Positions 34,908-43,976 of a stretch of 64,000 bases of DNA are shown piece after piece. The notes below the pieces were generated by a model. It saw nothing but the letters and a program-made list of their open reading frames with translations. It was not told where the DNA came from and did not search any database. Source of the stretch: Alteromonas sp. V450. Lineage in GTDB: Bacteria; Pseudomonadota; Gammaproteobacteria; Enterobacterales; Alteromonadaceae. Both the position numbers and the translations under genes were made by a program. The number at the start of each line of letters is the position of its first letter. The stretch's first letter is position 1. The stretch lies in contig NZ_MODU01000004.1 in the NCBI RefSeq assembly GCF_001885075.1, positions 4,092,001-4,156,000 on the forward strand. The letters are read 5' to 3'.

Positions 34908-35377
34908 CATCTATGACGTCAAACCAGCCCTATTTGCTTAGGGCTTTTTATGAGTGGATTGTTGATAACGACTTAACGCCGTATATTGTGGTTGATGCCA
35001 CTAACGAGTTGGTTGAAGTGCCGCAGGAATTCGTTAAAGACGGTCAGATCGTTTTAAACGTCTCGCCAAGCGCGTGTGTTAACTTCTCTCTCGATATTGA
35101 TGGGTTGTCTTTTCAAGCACGATTTGGTGGTCAACCTCGTCGATTGAGTATGCCCTGCGAGGCTGTAATAGCAATTTATGCTCGCGAGAATGGTGCGGGT
35201 ACGGTGTTCGCTACCGAAGAAGATGTCGCTAGAGCGCAGCAAGAGCGCAGTGATGATGCCCAAGATGATACATCACCCAGCGGCCCAACGTCTTTGGAAG
35301 ACGCGGATACTAACGATGTACAAGATGCGCCTGTTCCGCCTAGAAAGGGCAAGCCTACTTTGAAAGTAATTAAATAA
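34904..35377 (+). CDS. sspB: ClpXP protease specificity factor SspB
   Basis: SspB tethers ssrA-tagged proteins to ClpX. The 157-residue product has the substrate-binding domain (residues 4-110, PYLLRAFYEWIVDNDLTPYI and NLSPSACVNFSLD-like patches). An acidic, disordered linker (DDAQDDTSPSGPTSLEDADTN) follows, then the C-terminal ClpX-binding motif KPTLKVIK. This is the XB-motif arrangement known from E. coli SspB (LRVVK). It is translationally coupled to sspA and closed by a bidirectional terminator. Confidence 0.95.
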   Translation: MTSMTSNQPYLLRAFYEWIVDNDLTPYIVVDATNELVEVPQEFVKDGQIVLNVSPSACVNFSLDIDGLSFQARFGGQPRRLSMPCEAVIAIYARENGAGTVFATEEDVARAQQERSDDAQDDTSPSGPTSLEDADTNDVQDAPVPPRKGKPTLKVIK

Positions 35378-35396
35378 TCCATTGGGTTAAAGAAAT

Positions 35397-35437
35397 AAAA
35401 ACGCTGGTTTAGTTGCACTAAGCCAGCGTTTTTTTGT
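35397..35437. terminator. Bidirectional terminator between sspB and the spondin operon
   Basis: AAAAACGCTGG plus TTTAG pairs with CTAAG plus CCAGCGTTTTT around a TTGCA loop. A runs on the left and T runs on the right let it serve sspB (plus) and the convergent 35439 gene (minus). Confidence 0.9.
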
Positions 35438-35438
35438 T

Positions 35439-36278
35439 TTATCTTGTCCTTGTAATTATTATTCGACTTGTTGGGAAGTCAAAGCGATGTTCTTCACCGA
35501 GGATAGATGAAGCCAATCCTTCTCTGCTGGGGTCGTTAGCATTAGCATTGGTCACAACACCTTGATGCAGTCTTACCATATCAGACAAGTCATTTCTTAC
35601 TGGATCATAACCTGCACTTGCGCCTCCGCCTCCTGCGGCTGCAGCGGCCGGTCCAGGTAATGTAGCAGCTGTTTCGCTGTTAGCTTCGGTACCTGCATCC
35701 CACGTTACCGTCATAAACGTTCTGTGTTCACCGATTGCCATGTCGCTTACATTTGCTGCATTTAGCCCAGTAAATGCGTCATTTGTGTTTACTAACATCG
35801 TCGTTACCGTCAAACGAAGGTCGTCACTGTCCAATTCGGGAACGACCAGGGTAACGCTCTCACCGGTAGTTTTAGGAGGCAAGATGCCCCCAGAGTTCTG
35901 AGCATCAAGAAATGTGGTAGATGCCATTGCTTCATCAATTACCATTGAAGGGTCGCCACCCTCAGCCATTATTTCTATACCTGTCGTCGCGGGCTCCCCT
36001 TCGTTAAACGCTAGGTAACCTGACTCGTGAAGGATAATTGCTGCAGGTGCAAAAGGTTGAGCAAACGTCAGGTTGGTTATCTGTACTGTGTAGACTGCAG
36101 AATTTCCATTGGAGCCGTTTTGTCCGTCGGTACCATTTTGACCGTTAGCGCCGGGCTCTCCAGGAGGACCTGGTGGTCCAGCGGGGCCTTGTGGGCCAGT
36201 GTCACCATCATCACCACATGCAGATAGCAATGCAGAGAGTATTAACAGAGCACTTAGCTTTAATTTTGGTGTAGTCAT
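35439..36278 (-). CDS. Spondin-domain lipoprotein with collagen-like segment
   Basis: This 279-residue protein has a lipoprotein signal with lipobox LLSAC (Cys21). About 12 Gly-X-Y triplets follow at residues 25-60 (GPQGPAGPPGPPGEPG...), then a domain like Spondin_N: YTVQITNLTFAQPFAPAAII, and the conserved MTVTWDAGTEANSE near the end. The start 36278 follows AAGGAGCG. The alternative upstream start at 36317 lies within the neighbouring gene. A short Gly/Ala-rich patch (PGPAAAAAGGGGASAG) occurs late in the protein. It is probably displayed at the outer membrane, and the role is unknown. It is second in an operon with 36289-37104. Confidence 0.82.
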   Translation of the reverse strand: MTTPKLKLSALLILSALLSACGDDGDTGPQGPAGPPGPPGEPGANGQNGTDGQNGSNGNSAVYTVQITNLTFAQPFAPAAIILHESGYLAFNEGEPATTGIEIMAEGGDPSMVIDEAMASTTFLDAQNSGGILPPKTTGESVTLVVPELDSDDLRLTVTTMLVNTNDAFTGLNAANVSDMAIGEHRTFMTVTWDAGTEANSETAATLPGPAAAAAGGGGASAGYDPVRNDLSDMVRLHQGVVTNANANDPSREGLASSILGEEHRFDFPTSRIIITRTR

Positions 36279-36288
36279 TTTGCGCTCC

Positions 36289-37104
36289 TTATGGTGCAGG
36301 ATCAGTAATGACAACACGAGCGACTGGGTTCAACCAACGATGTACAGTTGAATCTAGATCACTTGCTCCGGCTGTATTGTCGGTATCACCCAGCGTATTT
36401 CGGTGGATGTGAACAGGGCCATCTTCTCCGTCTTCAACCTCACCATTTGTTACTTGTGCACCAACGCCTGTGCCTCCGGTACCTAAGTCAACAATTCTTG
36501 TTGGCGCGCCACCACCTGCCACGCCAGGAACACCATAACCGCCTAAAGCGTTTCCGGTACCGGCTTCAACAATGTCTGTTCTTGCACTATTTAATTCGTC
36601 GTTTAACTCTGTACCGGCGTCGTACGCGTTTAAGTAGTAGGTATAGGTACCTGGTACAACAGGAATTTCAATGCTATCCATGCCAACAAAGGCATCATTG
36701 GTTGGAATAAGCATAGAGAGTAGCGAGAGCAAAGGCTTGTCCATGGTATCAAATGTGTAACTCAATGACGCTTTCGGGGCCAGTAAGCCGCCGAATCGGT
36801 GCCATGTATTAGTGCCGTTATCGGTATCTGCTGGGCCGAGTAACGCTTCAAAGTTTGCTCCCGCAGAATCAGGGTTTTGCTCATCGTCAATAACGCCTGC
36901 TTCAGCTAACCAAGCCAGTGCTGATGAAGCGGGTTGGCCTACTTCGAAAGCATCGACACTTGCCTCGTGTGCAATAACCAAACGGGGTGTGAAACTTTGT
37001 GCCTGCGTTAAGTTAGTGATTTCTATGTCGAGTGTGATGGCCTGACTGGCAGACATTGTCGCTAGCGATAATAAAGTAGCGCTAGTAAGTGAAGCGAATT
37101 TCAT
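36289..37104 (-). CDS. Secreted spondin-domain protein
   Basis: This 271-residue protein has a Sec signal peptide (cleavage near SQA-ITLD). Spondin_N-like sequence follows: LDIEITNLTQAQSFTPRLVIAHEAS, SALAWLAEAG, LLAPKASLSYTFD, LIPTNDAFVGMDSI and YYLNAYDAGTELNDE. It is homologous over its core to the downstream lipoprotein (both share LTxAQxFxP, NDAFxG and DAGTExN), suggesting duplication. It has a Gly-rich stretch near the C-terminus (VAGGGAPTRIVDLGTGGTG). Bacterial spondin-domain proteins are mostly uncharacterised. Ten bases separate it from the lipoprotein gene. Confidence 0.83.
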   Translation of the reverse strand: MKFASLTSATLLSLATMSASQAITLDIEITNLTQAQSFTPRLVIAHEASVDAFEVGQPASSALAWLAEAGVIDDEQNPDSAGANFEALLGPADTDNGTNTWHRFGGLLAPKASLSYTFDTMDKPLLSLLSMLIPTNDAFVGMDSIEIPVVPGTYTYYLNAYDAGTELNDELNSARTDIVEAGTGNALGGYGVPGVAGGGAPTRIVDLGTGGTGVGAQVTNGEVEDGEDGPVHIHRNTLGDTDNTAGASDLDSTVHRWLNPVARVVITDPAP

Positions 37105-37435
37105 TGTTCTTGATCCTTTTTCAATTGTAAGGGCAACGCTTGTAATGCACTTAAAAATTTAGGGCAGTGGAAATGACAATTCATCACAGAAGTATCACAA
37201 AATGAGCACAGATTTTTGTCGAAAAATAACGGAAGTAATAAATAAGAAGGTGAACATTAGAGTGTTTTTCTCTCCTTGTTGCGCGTTTATTGTTTAAGCG
37301 CTGATTGCAAAAACAACGCACCGGGAGAGTATTTTCGGTCGAAAGATAAACGTAGGTGAAAGAAATTTTTTACGAAAATGGAATAATAAATCAACTTTTC
37401 CGGTCATGTTCTTATCGGCGCATAAGGAGAGGACC
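37105..37435. promoter_or_regulatory. Divergent region between spondin operon and atypical regulator
   Basis: These 331 bp must hold promoters for both directions. A repeated element occurs twice in the same orientation: GTCGAAAAATAACG at 37218-37231 and GTCGAAAGATAAACG at 37338-37352, 120 bp apart. It might be a shared operator. AAGGAGAGG at 37424-37432 is the regulator's ribosome binding site. No open reading frame was seen. Confidence 0.4.
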
Positions 37436-38182
37436 ATGATCTTAGTAATCTACAGAGCGAACGCGTTTCAACAAACCATCACTCAGTGTTTGAGCGAGCA
37501 AGCATTTTTGTATGATGCCGTATCAAGTTTTAATACGGCGGCTTCTTTGCTCAGCATAAAGCACTATGCGCTGATCATTGTTGAAGTAGGGGCTTGCGCA
37601 GACTGCCTTGCTAGGATTGAGCTACTGGTTAAGCAAAATCCAGATAGCTGGATCATTGCCCTCGAAAGCCAAGATACTCTTTCCTTAGAAGTAAAAGCTG
37701 ATGAAGTTGATTATTTTGATGCTGGTGTAGATGACTTCCTAAAAGGGGCATTCAACGAGCGTGTGTTTTTAGCACGCGTTCGCTCGCATATGCGGCGTAG
37801 CATACCTATTACGGATGCTAAAAATCAATCCAGTAACGTTGTTGACCATATTGAGGTGGGACCGCTACAGATAGACCAGCGCTACCATAGCGTTATGCTA
37901 AATGGCCAGACCTTGTCACTCACGGCACGTGAATTTGCTTTGCTCGACTATTTTTGCCGTCATCCAAACCAAGTATTTTCTCGAAACCAGTTGTTGAGCG
38001 CCGTGTGGGGGTATAATCACGAAGGTTACGAGCACACTGTTAACACTCATATTAACCGTTTACGAAGTAAGTTAGATAAAGTCACTAGCATGCAAAATGC
38101 AGGACAACTTGTACAAACTGTTTGGGGAGTAGGCTATAAGCTCAATGTCTCTGGCTACGTGGCTAAAGCGCTTAGTGCATAA
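37436..38182 (+). CDS. Atypical OmpR-family response regulator
   Basis: This 248-residue protein has an N-terminal receiver-like domain (1-120) and a clear winged-helix DNA-binding domain: LSLTAREFALLDYFCRHPNQVFSR, HTVNTHINRLRSKLDK and QTVWGVGYKL. In the receiver the acidic pair is missing (LVIYRANAF) and the phosphoacceptor position appears to be Glu (LIIVEVGACA instead of LILDxxLP). Lys is kept (FLKGAF). It is therefore probably phosphorylation-independent. ATG 37436 follows AAGGAGAGG. No kinase gene is adjacent. The divergent spondin operon is the natural candidate target. Confidence 0.85.
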   Translation: MILVIYRANAFQQTITQCLSEQAFLYDAVSSFNTAASLLSIKHYALIIVEVGACADCLARIELLVKQNPDSWIIALESQDTLSLEVKADEVDYFDAGVDDFLKGAFNERVFLARVRSHMRRSIPITDAKNQSSNVVDHIEVGPLQIDQRYHSVMLNGQTLSLTAREFALLDYFCRHPNQVFSRNQLLSAVWGYNHEGYEHTVNTHINRLRSKLDKVTSMQNAGQLVQTVWGVGYKLNVSGYVAKALSA

Positions 38183-38193
38183 ACGTGTCGCGA

Positions 38194-39552
38194 CTAGATC
38201 AAAAACAACGTTGCTGTCCCTAGAAAAGCGAAGATACCAACCACATCAGTGATTGTGGTAAGTATAACGCTTCCAGCTAGCGCAGGGTCTATTTTGAGTC
38301 GCTTCATGATCATGGGAAGAGTAGCGCCTGCAAGTGCCGCAGCTATCATGTTAACCATCATTGCAAAGGCTATGATTACGCCAAGCATATAGTCTTGTTT
38401 CCACAGTGCAATTACAGAAGCAATGAGTACAGCCCATATAGCGCCATTTAAAAATCCGATGGATATCTCTTTACTTATTAGCCACCGCGAGTTACTGGCG
38501 TTCACGTGCCCAAGTGCCATACCACGAATGACAAGAGTTAACGTTTGGTTGCCCGCAACGCCACCCATACTAGGCACAATAGTATTGAGAATGGCCAAAA
38601 CGGCTAGCTGGCTTAGCGTCGCCTCAAATAAATCACTCACCATTGCAGCCATAAGCGCGGTAACTAAATTAACAGCGAGCCAAACGGAACGGCGTTTAGT
38701 ACTTTGCATTACCGGAGCAAAGGTATCTTCATCATCCTCAAGACCAGCCATACTCATCATAGAGTGCTCTGCATCTTCGCGAATAATATCGACGACGTCG
38801 TCGATTGTTATTCTTCCAACCAGCCTATGGTTTTCGTCAACGACAGGGGCAGATAACCAATTATAGCGCTCAAACAGGCTTGCAACTTCGTCGTCTGGCA
38901 TATTAACGGGTATTGCTTCAGACTCTGTGTCCATTACATCAGATACTTTGTCGTCAGTATCTGCGGTTAATAATCGTGTAACTGGTACTATACCAACTAA
39001 GTTGTCGGTACGATTTACTACGTAAAACGTGTCAGTGTTCTCTGGTAAATCACCTTTTAACCGAATATAGCGCAACACTACGTCAACAGTAACGTCAGGT
39101 CTAAGCGTTATTGTATCGGTATTCATGATGAAACCGGCAGTTTCTTCACCATACGATAACGCCTGCTCTGCACGCATTCGATCTTGCGCATCCATCGAAT
39201 CTAATATGTCTGCAAGCACGGTTTCAGGAAGACTGCTGAGTGTCTCCGCTAAGTCATCGGTATCCATTTCCTCTAGTGCATCAACCACATTGGCCGGTAG
39301 CATTTTCGAGATAATACCGTTACGCACATCGTCCGACAGTTCTTCTAAAATATCGCCGTGAAAGTCACCATCTATGAGTTCCCACAGTTCATCTCGGGTG
39401 CGGCTTGGACTAGATTCTAATATGTGTGCTACATCAGAGGGAGGAAGTTCAAGTAACAGCTTACGTACAGACACGAATTGCCCATTAATCAACGCGGCAT
39501 TGATTGAACGTAATTGGGTTTGTACGTATTTAGAAACGAGCGCTTCTGCCAT
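38194..39552 (-). CDS. mgtE: Magnesium transporter MgtE
   Basis: This Mg2+-gated Mg2+ channel has a cytoplasmic N domain (1-135, superhelical with DVAHILESSPSRTRDELWELID-type repeats) and a CBS pair (about 135-260, MNTDTITLRPDVTV and VVDENHRLVGRITIDDVV). A connecting helix and five membrane helices follow: MGGVAGNQTLTLVIRGMALG contains the pore-lining region, and IIAFAMMVNMIAAALAGATLPMIMKRL precedes the last. It has 452 residues, the family norm. It lies next to npr-rapZ, a common neighbour in this lineage. Confidence 0.94.
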   Translation of the reverse strand: MAEALVSKYVQTQLRSINAALINGQFVSVRKLLLELPPSDVAHILESSPSRTRDELWELIDGDFHGDILEELSDDVRNGIISKMLPANVVDALEEMDTDDLAETLSSLPETVLADILDSMDAQDRMRAEQALSYGEETAGFIMNTDTITLRPDVTVDVVLRYIRLKGDLPENTDTFYVVNRTDNLVGIVPVTRLLTADTDDKVSDVMDTESEAIPVNMPDDEVASLFERYNWLSAPVVDENHRLVGRITIDDVVDIIREDAEHSMMSMAGLEDDEDTFAPVMQSTKRRSVWLAVNLVTALMAAMVSDLFEATLSQLAVLAILNTIVPSMGGVAGNQTLTLVIRGMALGHVNASNSRWLISKEISIGFLNGAIWAVLIASVIALWKQDYMLGVIIAFAMMVNMIAAALAGATLPMIMKRLKIDPALAGSVILTTITDVVGIFAFLGTATLFLI

Positions 39553-39726
39553 AAAGGGATATTTCCGCTAAGTCATCGATATATAGAAATAGGCAATGGG
39601 GCCTAAGAACGCGTGCTGTCCACAGTTAGAATATCGCACTTATGATAAAACTGTTATGACAAATCGGCTTATTTTAAGACATCATCCTCCGACTGCTGAA
39701 TTATTAATCGGCTTTTTGTGCTTCAC

Positions 39727-39999
39727 CTATTCGTCTTCGTTGAACCTGCCTTCTATTAAAGACTCTATGGCTGACATTGCGGCTTCAGCATCGTTGCCGT
39801 TAACAATTACGTCAACTTGCTCGCCTTGATGGCTTTCAAGCATCATAAGGCCTAAAACGCTGTTGGCATCGGCTTCTTTTTCACCTTTTTTAAGCACAAT
39901 TTTCGCATCGAACTGATTGGCCAACTGCACAAGCAGAGTAGCAGCTCTCGCATGTAACCCTAACTTGTTAACGATTGTAAGTGTTTTTTGAATAGTCAT
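39727..39999 (-). CDS. ptsO: Phosphocarrier protein NPr (HPr family)
   Basis: This is the HPr-like phosphocarrier of the nitrogen PTS. The 90-residue product has phosphorylatable His16 in KLGLHARAA and Ser47 in ANSVLGLMML. It is read with rapZ (one-base overlap) and lies in the rpoN-hpf-ptsN-rapZ cluster. This identifies it as NPr rather than the sugar-PTS HPr. It would relay phosphate from PtsP (EI-Ntr) to PtsN. Confidence 0.92.
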   Translation of the reverse strand: MTIQKTLTIVNKLGLHARAATLLVQLANQFDAKIVLKKGEKEADANSVLGLMMLESHQGEQVDVIVNGNDAEAAMSAIESLIEGRFNEDE

Positions 40000-40844
40000 T
40001 ACTGGTTAAGTTCTCGATGGCGAATTTGGACGTCGGGGTGAAGTTCGCCAAATGTTTTAGATAAGCTTTGAGCGATGTAGACAGAACGGTGTTGGCCGCC
40101 TGTGCAGCCAATTGCTACCGTTACATAACTGCGATTGTTGCGCTCTAAGTGCGGTAGCCAAGTAGTGATAAGGTTTTGTATCTGCCAAACAAACTTGGTC
40201 ACAACAGGCTGAGAGCCAAGAAAAACTTCGACGGGCGCATCCAAGCCCGTTAAATGTTTTAAATCGGGTTCCCAGTGTGGGTTAGGTAAGAAGCGCGCAT
40301 CAAACACATAGTCTGCGTCTTTCGGGATCCCGTGTTTAAAACCGAACGATTCAAACACCAATACGAGCCTAGAACTTTTCTTTCCTAATATTCGTTCACG
40401 TATAAGCTCTGCCAATTGATGGATGGTTAGTTTGTCGGTATCGAGGTATAGGTCGGCTCGTTCAACAATAGGCGCCAGTAACGCTGATTCTGCTTTTATC
40501 GCCTCAGATAAGGACTTATTGAGTTTCGCCAGGGGGTGTAAACGCCGTGTCTCGCTAAAACGCTTTACAAGCACATCGTCGCTTGCATCTATATATACTA
40601 TCGTCATTGACCAAGAAGACGGTAAATAATCCAATATCTCAACAAGATCGTTTGGGTTTTTAGGTAGATTGCGCACATCAATACTGACAGCGACTTGGTC
40701 GTATTCATCAACAACAGTGTGCGTTAGCGTAGGTAGAAGATTAACCGGAATATTGTCTACGCAGTAGTAACCTAAATCCTCTAACGCACGCAAAGCGACA
40801 GATTTGCCAGAGCCTGAGCGGCCACTGATAATTATCAGCTTCAA
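39999..40844 (-). CDS. rapZ: RNase adapter protein RapZ
   Basis: RapZ is an RNA-binding adapter that presents GlmZ sRNA to RNase E and senses glucosamine-6-phosphate. The 281-residue product has Walker A GRSGSGKS, YYCVDNIP, the GFKHGIPKDADYVFDARFLPNP region in two parts and the C-terminal GCTGGQHRSV motif. The length is typical (284). It is a member of the rpoN cluster; its end overlaps the start of npr by one base. Confidence 0.96.
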   Translation of the reverse strand: MKLIIISGRSGSGKSVALRALEDLGYYCVDNIPVNLLPTLTHTVVDEYDQVAVSIDVRNLPKNPNDLVEILDYLPSSWSMTIVYIDASDDVLVKRFSETRRLHPLAKLNKSLSEAIKAESALLAPIVERADLYLDTDKLTIHQLAELIRERILGKKSSRLVLVFESFGFKHGIPKDADYVFDARFLPNPHWEPDLKHLTGLDAPVEVFLGSQPVVTKFVWQIQNLITTWLPHLERNNRSYVTVAIGCTGGQHRSVYIAQSLSKTFGELHPDVQIRHRELNQ

Positions 40845-40919
40845 CTGAATTCTCCCTTTAAACGCTACCTTTCCCGAGTTAGCGATTAGAATAGTGGCAA
40901 ACTGTCTTTGCCCTTCACA

Positions 40920-41363
40920 TTAATTTAAGGCTTTAACAATATCGTCGCTGGTCGTGGCGCGGCGTATGGCTTTAATCGTTTCTTTATCGCTGAGTTTACC
41001 TGCCACCGTTGCTAGAGTTTGTAAGTGGCCCTCAGTTTGATCTTCTGGAACTAACAAAGCGAAGAAAATATCAACAGGCTTTTCATCTAGGGCGTCAAAA
41101 TCAATTGCTGGTGTACTTGTTACTACAATAGCAATCACTCTATCTAGACCGGCAAGACGACCATGTGGAAGGGCTATCCCGTTGCCAATTCCGGTGCTGC
41201 CCATACGCTCTCGTGCCAATAAGCTGGTGAGCACGGTAGCTTGTTCAATGTTTTGGTTATTTTTTGCTGCAATTTCAGCGATTATTTCTAAAATTCGCTT
41301 TTTACTATTACATTGAACCGCACACTCGGTGCGGTCCAAACTTACGATGGCTTGTATGTCCAT
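40920..41363 (-). CDS. ptsN: Nitrogen-regulatory EIIA protein PtsN
   Basis: This EIIA-Ntr is phosphorylated by NPr and controls potassium and nitrogen functions by protein contact. The 147-residue product carries the active histidine His67 in GIALPHGRL and the FFALLVPEDQTEGHLQTLA patch of the PTS EIIA 2 fold. It lies 13 bases after hpf. Confidence 0.95.
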   Translation of the reverse strand: MDIQAIVSLDRTECAVQCNSKKRILEIIAEIAAKNNQNIEQATVLTSLLARERMGSTGIGNGIALPHGRLAGLDRVIAIVVTSTPAIDFDALDEKPVDIFFALLVPEDQTEGHLQTLATVAGKLSDKETIKAIRRATTSDDIVKALN

Positions 41364-41376
41364 ACTTGATTAACTA

Positions 41377-41664
41377 CTAGTGTTTTTTAAGTTTTTCCTT
41401 ATGCTTGATTACCTGCCGGTCGAGTTTATCAACCATGCTGTCAATCGCCGCATACATGTCGGTATTTTCTGAGGATGCAAATACTTCAGCGCCACTTAAA
41501 TGAACGGTCGCTTCCGCTTTTTGGTTTAATTTTTCAACGTTCAGGATGACATGCACATTAGAAATGTGATCAAAGTGACGTTCAAGTTTGCTGAACTTCG
41601 TATCGACATAATTACGCAAAGAGTCGGTGATTTCGACATGATGACCAGTTAGGTTTATTTGCAT
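41377..41664 (-). CDS. hpf: Ribosome hibernation promoting factor HPF
   Basis: HPF binds the 30S decoding region in stationary phase and helps form 100S ribosome dimers. The 95-residue short-type product begins MQINLTGHHVEITDSLRNYVDTKFSKLERHF (first 20 are diagnostic) and ends DRQVIKHKEKLKKH. It is downstream of rpoN, its conserved place. Confidence 0.95.
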   Translation of the reverse strand: MQINLTGHHVEITDSLRNYVDTKFSKLERHFDHISNVHVILNVEKLNQKAEATVHLSGAEVFASSENTDMYAAIDSMVDKLDRQVIKHKEKLKKH

Positions 41665-41693
41665 ATTTCGTCTTCCTTATATTATTAAGCCAA

Positions 41694-43175
41694 TTAAATA
41701 AGGCTTTTGCGTTGGTTCGACGGCGGGATCGACAAAGACTCCCGATATTTTGCTATTGTTCGCCGGGCAACTTTAATGCCTTGTTCGGCCAACAATGAAG
41801 CAATCTTGCTATCACTCAGTGGTTTCGCCGGCTTTTCTGCCGCCACTAGCTTTTTAATTAGTGCACGGATTGCCGTGGAGGAACACTCTCCACCTGATTC
41901 TGTTGCTACGTGGCTTGAGAAAAAATACTTTAACTCGAAGATACCGCGTGGCGTATGCATATACTTTTGTGTTGTCACACGTGAAATCGTTGATTCGTGC
42001 ATGTCTACCATTTCTGCGACATCGTTAAGCACCATTGGTTTCATCATTTCCGGACCGTGCTCAAAAAAGCCCATTTGTTGCTGCACAATGCAGTTCGCAA
42101 CCTTCATCAATGTTTCATTACGTGACTCAAGGCTCTTGATGAACCATTTGGCCTCTTGCATGTGTGAGCGGATAAATTGCGAGTCGCTACTGTTTTTGGC
42201 ACGGCGGCTCATGGCTGCGTATTGCTGGTTTACGCTTAGCTTTGGCAGACTGTCGGGGTTCAGCTCAACCACCCAACGGCCATTTTTCTTTGTTACTGAG
42301 ACATCAGGGATCACGTACTCTGGTTCTTTAGTAACTAAAGCACTACCTGGTCGAGGATTCAAGGTTTGAAGTAAACGCATTGCTTCACGTAGCTGGTCTT
42401 CTTTTAAACGACTCTTACGCATTAGCGTGCGATAGTCTTTGCTGCTCAGTAAGTCAGAGTACTCTTCAATCAGTTGTTTCGCTTCAGCTAGCCAGGGCGT
42501 GTCTTCAGAAAACTGACGTAACTGCACCATAAGGCATTCTTGAGGTGAGCGAGAACCTGATCCAATAGGGTCGAACATTTGAATGCGTTTAAGTACACAC
42601 TCTATTTCGTCCATTTCAATTGGCTCTTCCATGTCATCGTCGTTAACCGCTTCTAAGATCTCGTCAAGCGTAACGGTTAAATAACCTGATTCGTCAATAG
42701 AGTCGATAATTGCCGTAGCGATAGCGCGGTCTGTATCTGAAAAATGAGTGAGGCGCATTTGCCAAAGAAGATGTTCTTGAATGTCTTCGGTGGTCTCGCC
42801 TTGGAAGATTTGTTCGTCGTCGTTAGACGGGCCTGGCGCCGGCGCAGAAGATGCAGAGTAATATTCATCCCACGTGCTGTCGATTGGCAGCTCATCGGGA
42901 AGGTCGTTCTTCTCAAGCGCATCGCCTGCTTCTAGGGTATCACTTGAGGCAGAGGCGGTGGCTTCAGGCGTACTATCGTCGTTGTCGATATTGTTTTTTT
43001 CTAGCTGAGGCTCGTCTGGGCTTTCTTCCACTTCTAATAGTGGATTAGAGTCGAGCGCTTCTTGTATCTCTTGCTGGAGATCAAGCGTAGAAAGCTGCAG
43101 CAGTTTAATCGCCTGCTGTAGCTGAGGTGTCATTGTGAGTTGTTGGCTAAATTTTAGCTGTAAAGATGGTTTCAT
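41694..43175 (-). CDS. rpoN: RNA polymerase sigma-54 factor RpoN
   Basis: RpoN directs transcription from -24/-12 promoters with AAA+ activators. The 493-residue product has region I ([20 protein letters not shown]), an acidic region II (about 50-115), and the core-binding region III. A helix-turn-helix ([19 protein letters not shown]) and the RpoN box [10 protein letters not shown] near the C-terminus complete it. It lies between lptB and hpf, the conserved order. Confidence 0.97.
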   Translation of the reverse strand: MKPSLQLKFSQQLTMTPQLQQAIKLLQLSTLDLQQEIQEALDSNPLLEVEESPDEPQLEKNNIDNDDSTPEATASASSDTLEAGDALEKNDLPDELPIDSTWDEYYSASSAPAPGPSNDDEQIFQGETTEDIQEHLLWQMRLTHFSDTDRAIATAIIDSIDESGYLTVTLDEILEAVNDDDMEEPIEMDEIECVLKRIQMFDPIGSGSRSPQECLMVQLRQFSEDTPWLAEAKQLIEEYSDLLSSKDYRTLMRKSRLKEDQLREAMRLLQTLNPRPGSALVTKEPEYVIPDVSVTKKNGRWVVELNPDSLPKLSVNQQYAAMSRRAKNSSDSQFIRSHMQEAKWFIKSLESRNETLMKVANCIVQQQMGFFEHGPEMMKPMVLNDVAEMVDMHESTISRVTTQKYMHTPRGIFELKYFFSSHVATESGGECSSTAIRALIKKLVAAEKPAKPLSDSKIASLLAEQGIKVARRTIAKYRESLSIPPSNQRKSLI

Positions 43176-43248
43176 CTACGTCTTATTTAAATGCTCTAAA
43201 TTGAATATACCAGAGCTAAACTGAAAAATGACAATTCGGTTACACTAA

Positions 43249-43974
43249 CTATAGCCTGAATTGTTCGCCTAGGTATACATCCCTTACTTTCTGATTACTT
43301 AAAACCTGTTCCGCCGTTCCTTGCGCAATAAGCTCGCCATGACTAACAATGTACGCTTTCTCACAAACATCCAATGTTTCGCGTACGTTATGGTCCGTGA
43401 TAAGAATACCAATACCCCTATCGCGAAGATGTTGTATTATCTTCTTTATATCATTAACTGATATAGGATCAACACCAGCAAATGGTTCATCAAGCAAAAT
43501 AAATTGAGGTTTCGCTGCAAGTGCTCTCGCTATCTCAACGCGACGACGCTCCCCGCCCGACAAACTCATCCCTGTACTATTACGTATATGGTTAATATTA
43601 AATTCATCAAGTAGTGCGTCGGCTTCTTCTTCTTGCTGTTGTGAATTCAAATCTTTACGGGTTTGAAGAATGGCCATGATATTTTCATGTACAGTAAGCT
43701 TTCTAAAAATAGAGGCTTCTTGTGGAAGGTAGCCTATACCGCGGCGTGCACGTTCGTGCATAGGTTGATGGGTAAGTTCATTGTCATCAATCTCTATCTT
43801 ACCTTTATCCAAATTAACCAGACCAACAATCATATAAAATGTAGTGGTCTTACCAGCTCCGTTAGGGCCAAGTAGCCCGACAATCTGCCCGGTAGAAACG
43901 GAAAGGCTCACGTCGCGAACGACCTGTCGAGATTTATAAGCTTTAGCAAGGTTTTTAGCGCTCAAAGTTGCCAT
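43249..43974 (-). CDS. lptB: LPS export ABC transporter ATPase LptB
   Basis: This cytoplasmic ATPase powers LptB2FG extraction of LPS from the inner membrane. The 241-residue product has Walker [11 protein letters not shown]-loop GYLPQEAS, signature [15 protein letters not shown], Walker [14 protein letters not shown] and the switch His in ITDHNVRET. It lies 2 bases after lptA and upstream of rpoN. Confidence 0.97.
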   Translation of the reverse strand: MATLSAKNLAKAYKSRQVVRDVSLSVSTGQIVGLLGPNGAGKTTTFYMIVGLVNLDKGKIEIDDNELTHQPMHERARRGIGYLPQEASIFRKLTVHENIMAILQTRKDLNSQQQEEEADALLDEFNINHIRNSTGMSLSGGERRRVEIARALAAKPQFILLDEPFAGVDPISVNDIKKIIQHLRDRGIGILITDHNVRETLDVCEKAYIVSHGELIAQGTAEQVLSNQKVRDVYLGEQFRL

Positions 43975-43976
43975 TG

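Noticed and set aside
35439-36278. Low-complexity Gly/Pro stretch considered as a tandem DNA repeat or assembly artefact
   Set aside because: The stretch is in frame, makes regular Gly-X-Y triplets after a lipobox, and the codons vary, so it is a coding collagen-like segment.
41707-42369. Plus-strand 220-residue open frame opposite rpoN
   Set aside because: It lies fully inside rpoN on the other strand. The composition (Cys, Ser and Phe runs) is that of a complementary-strand frame.
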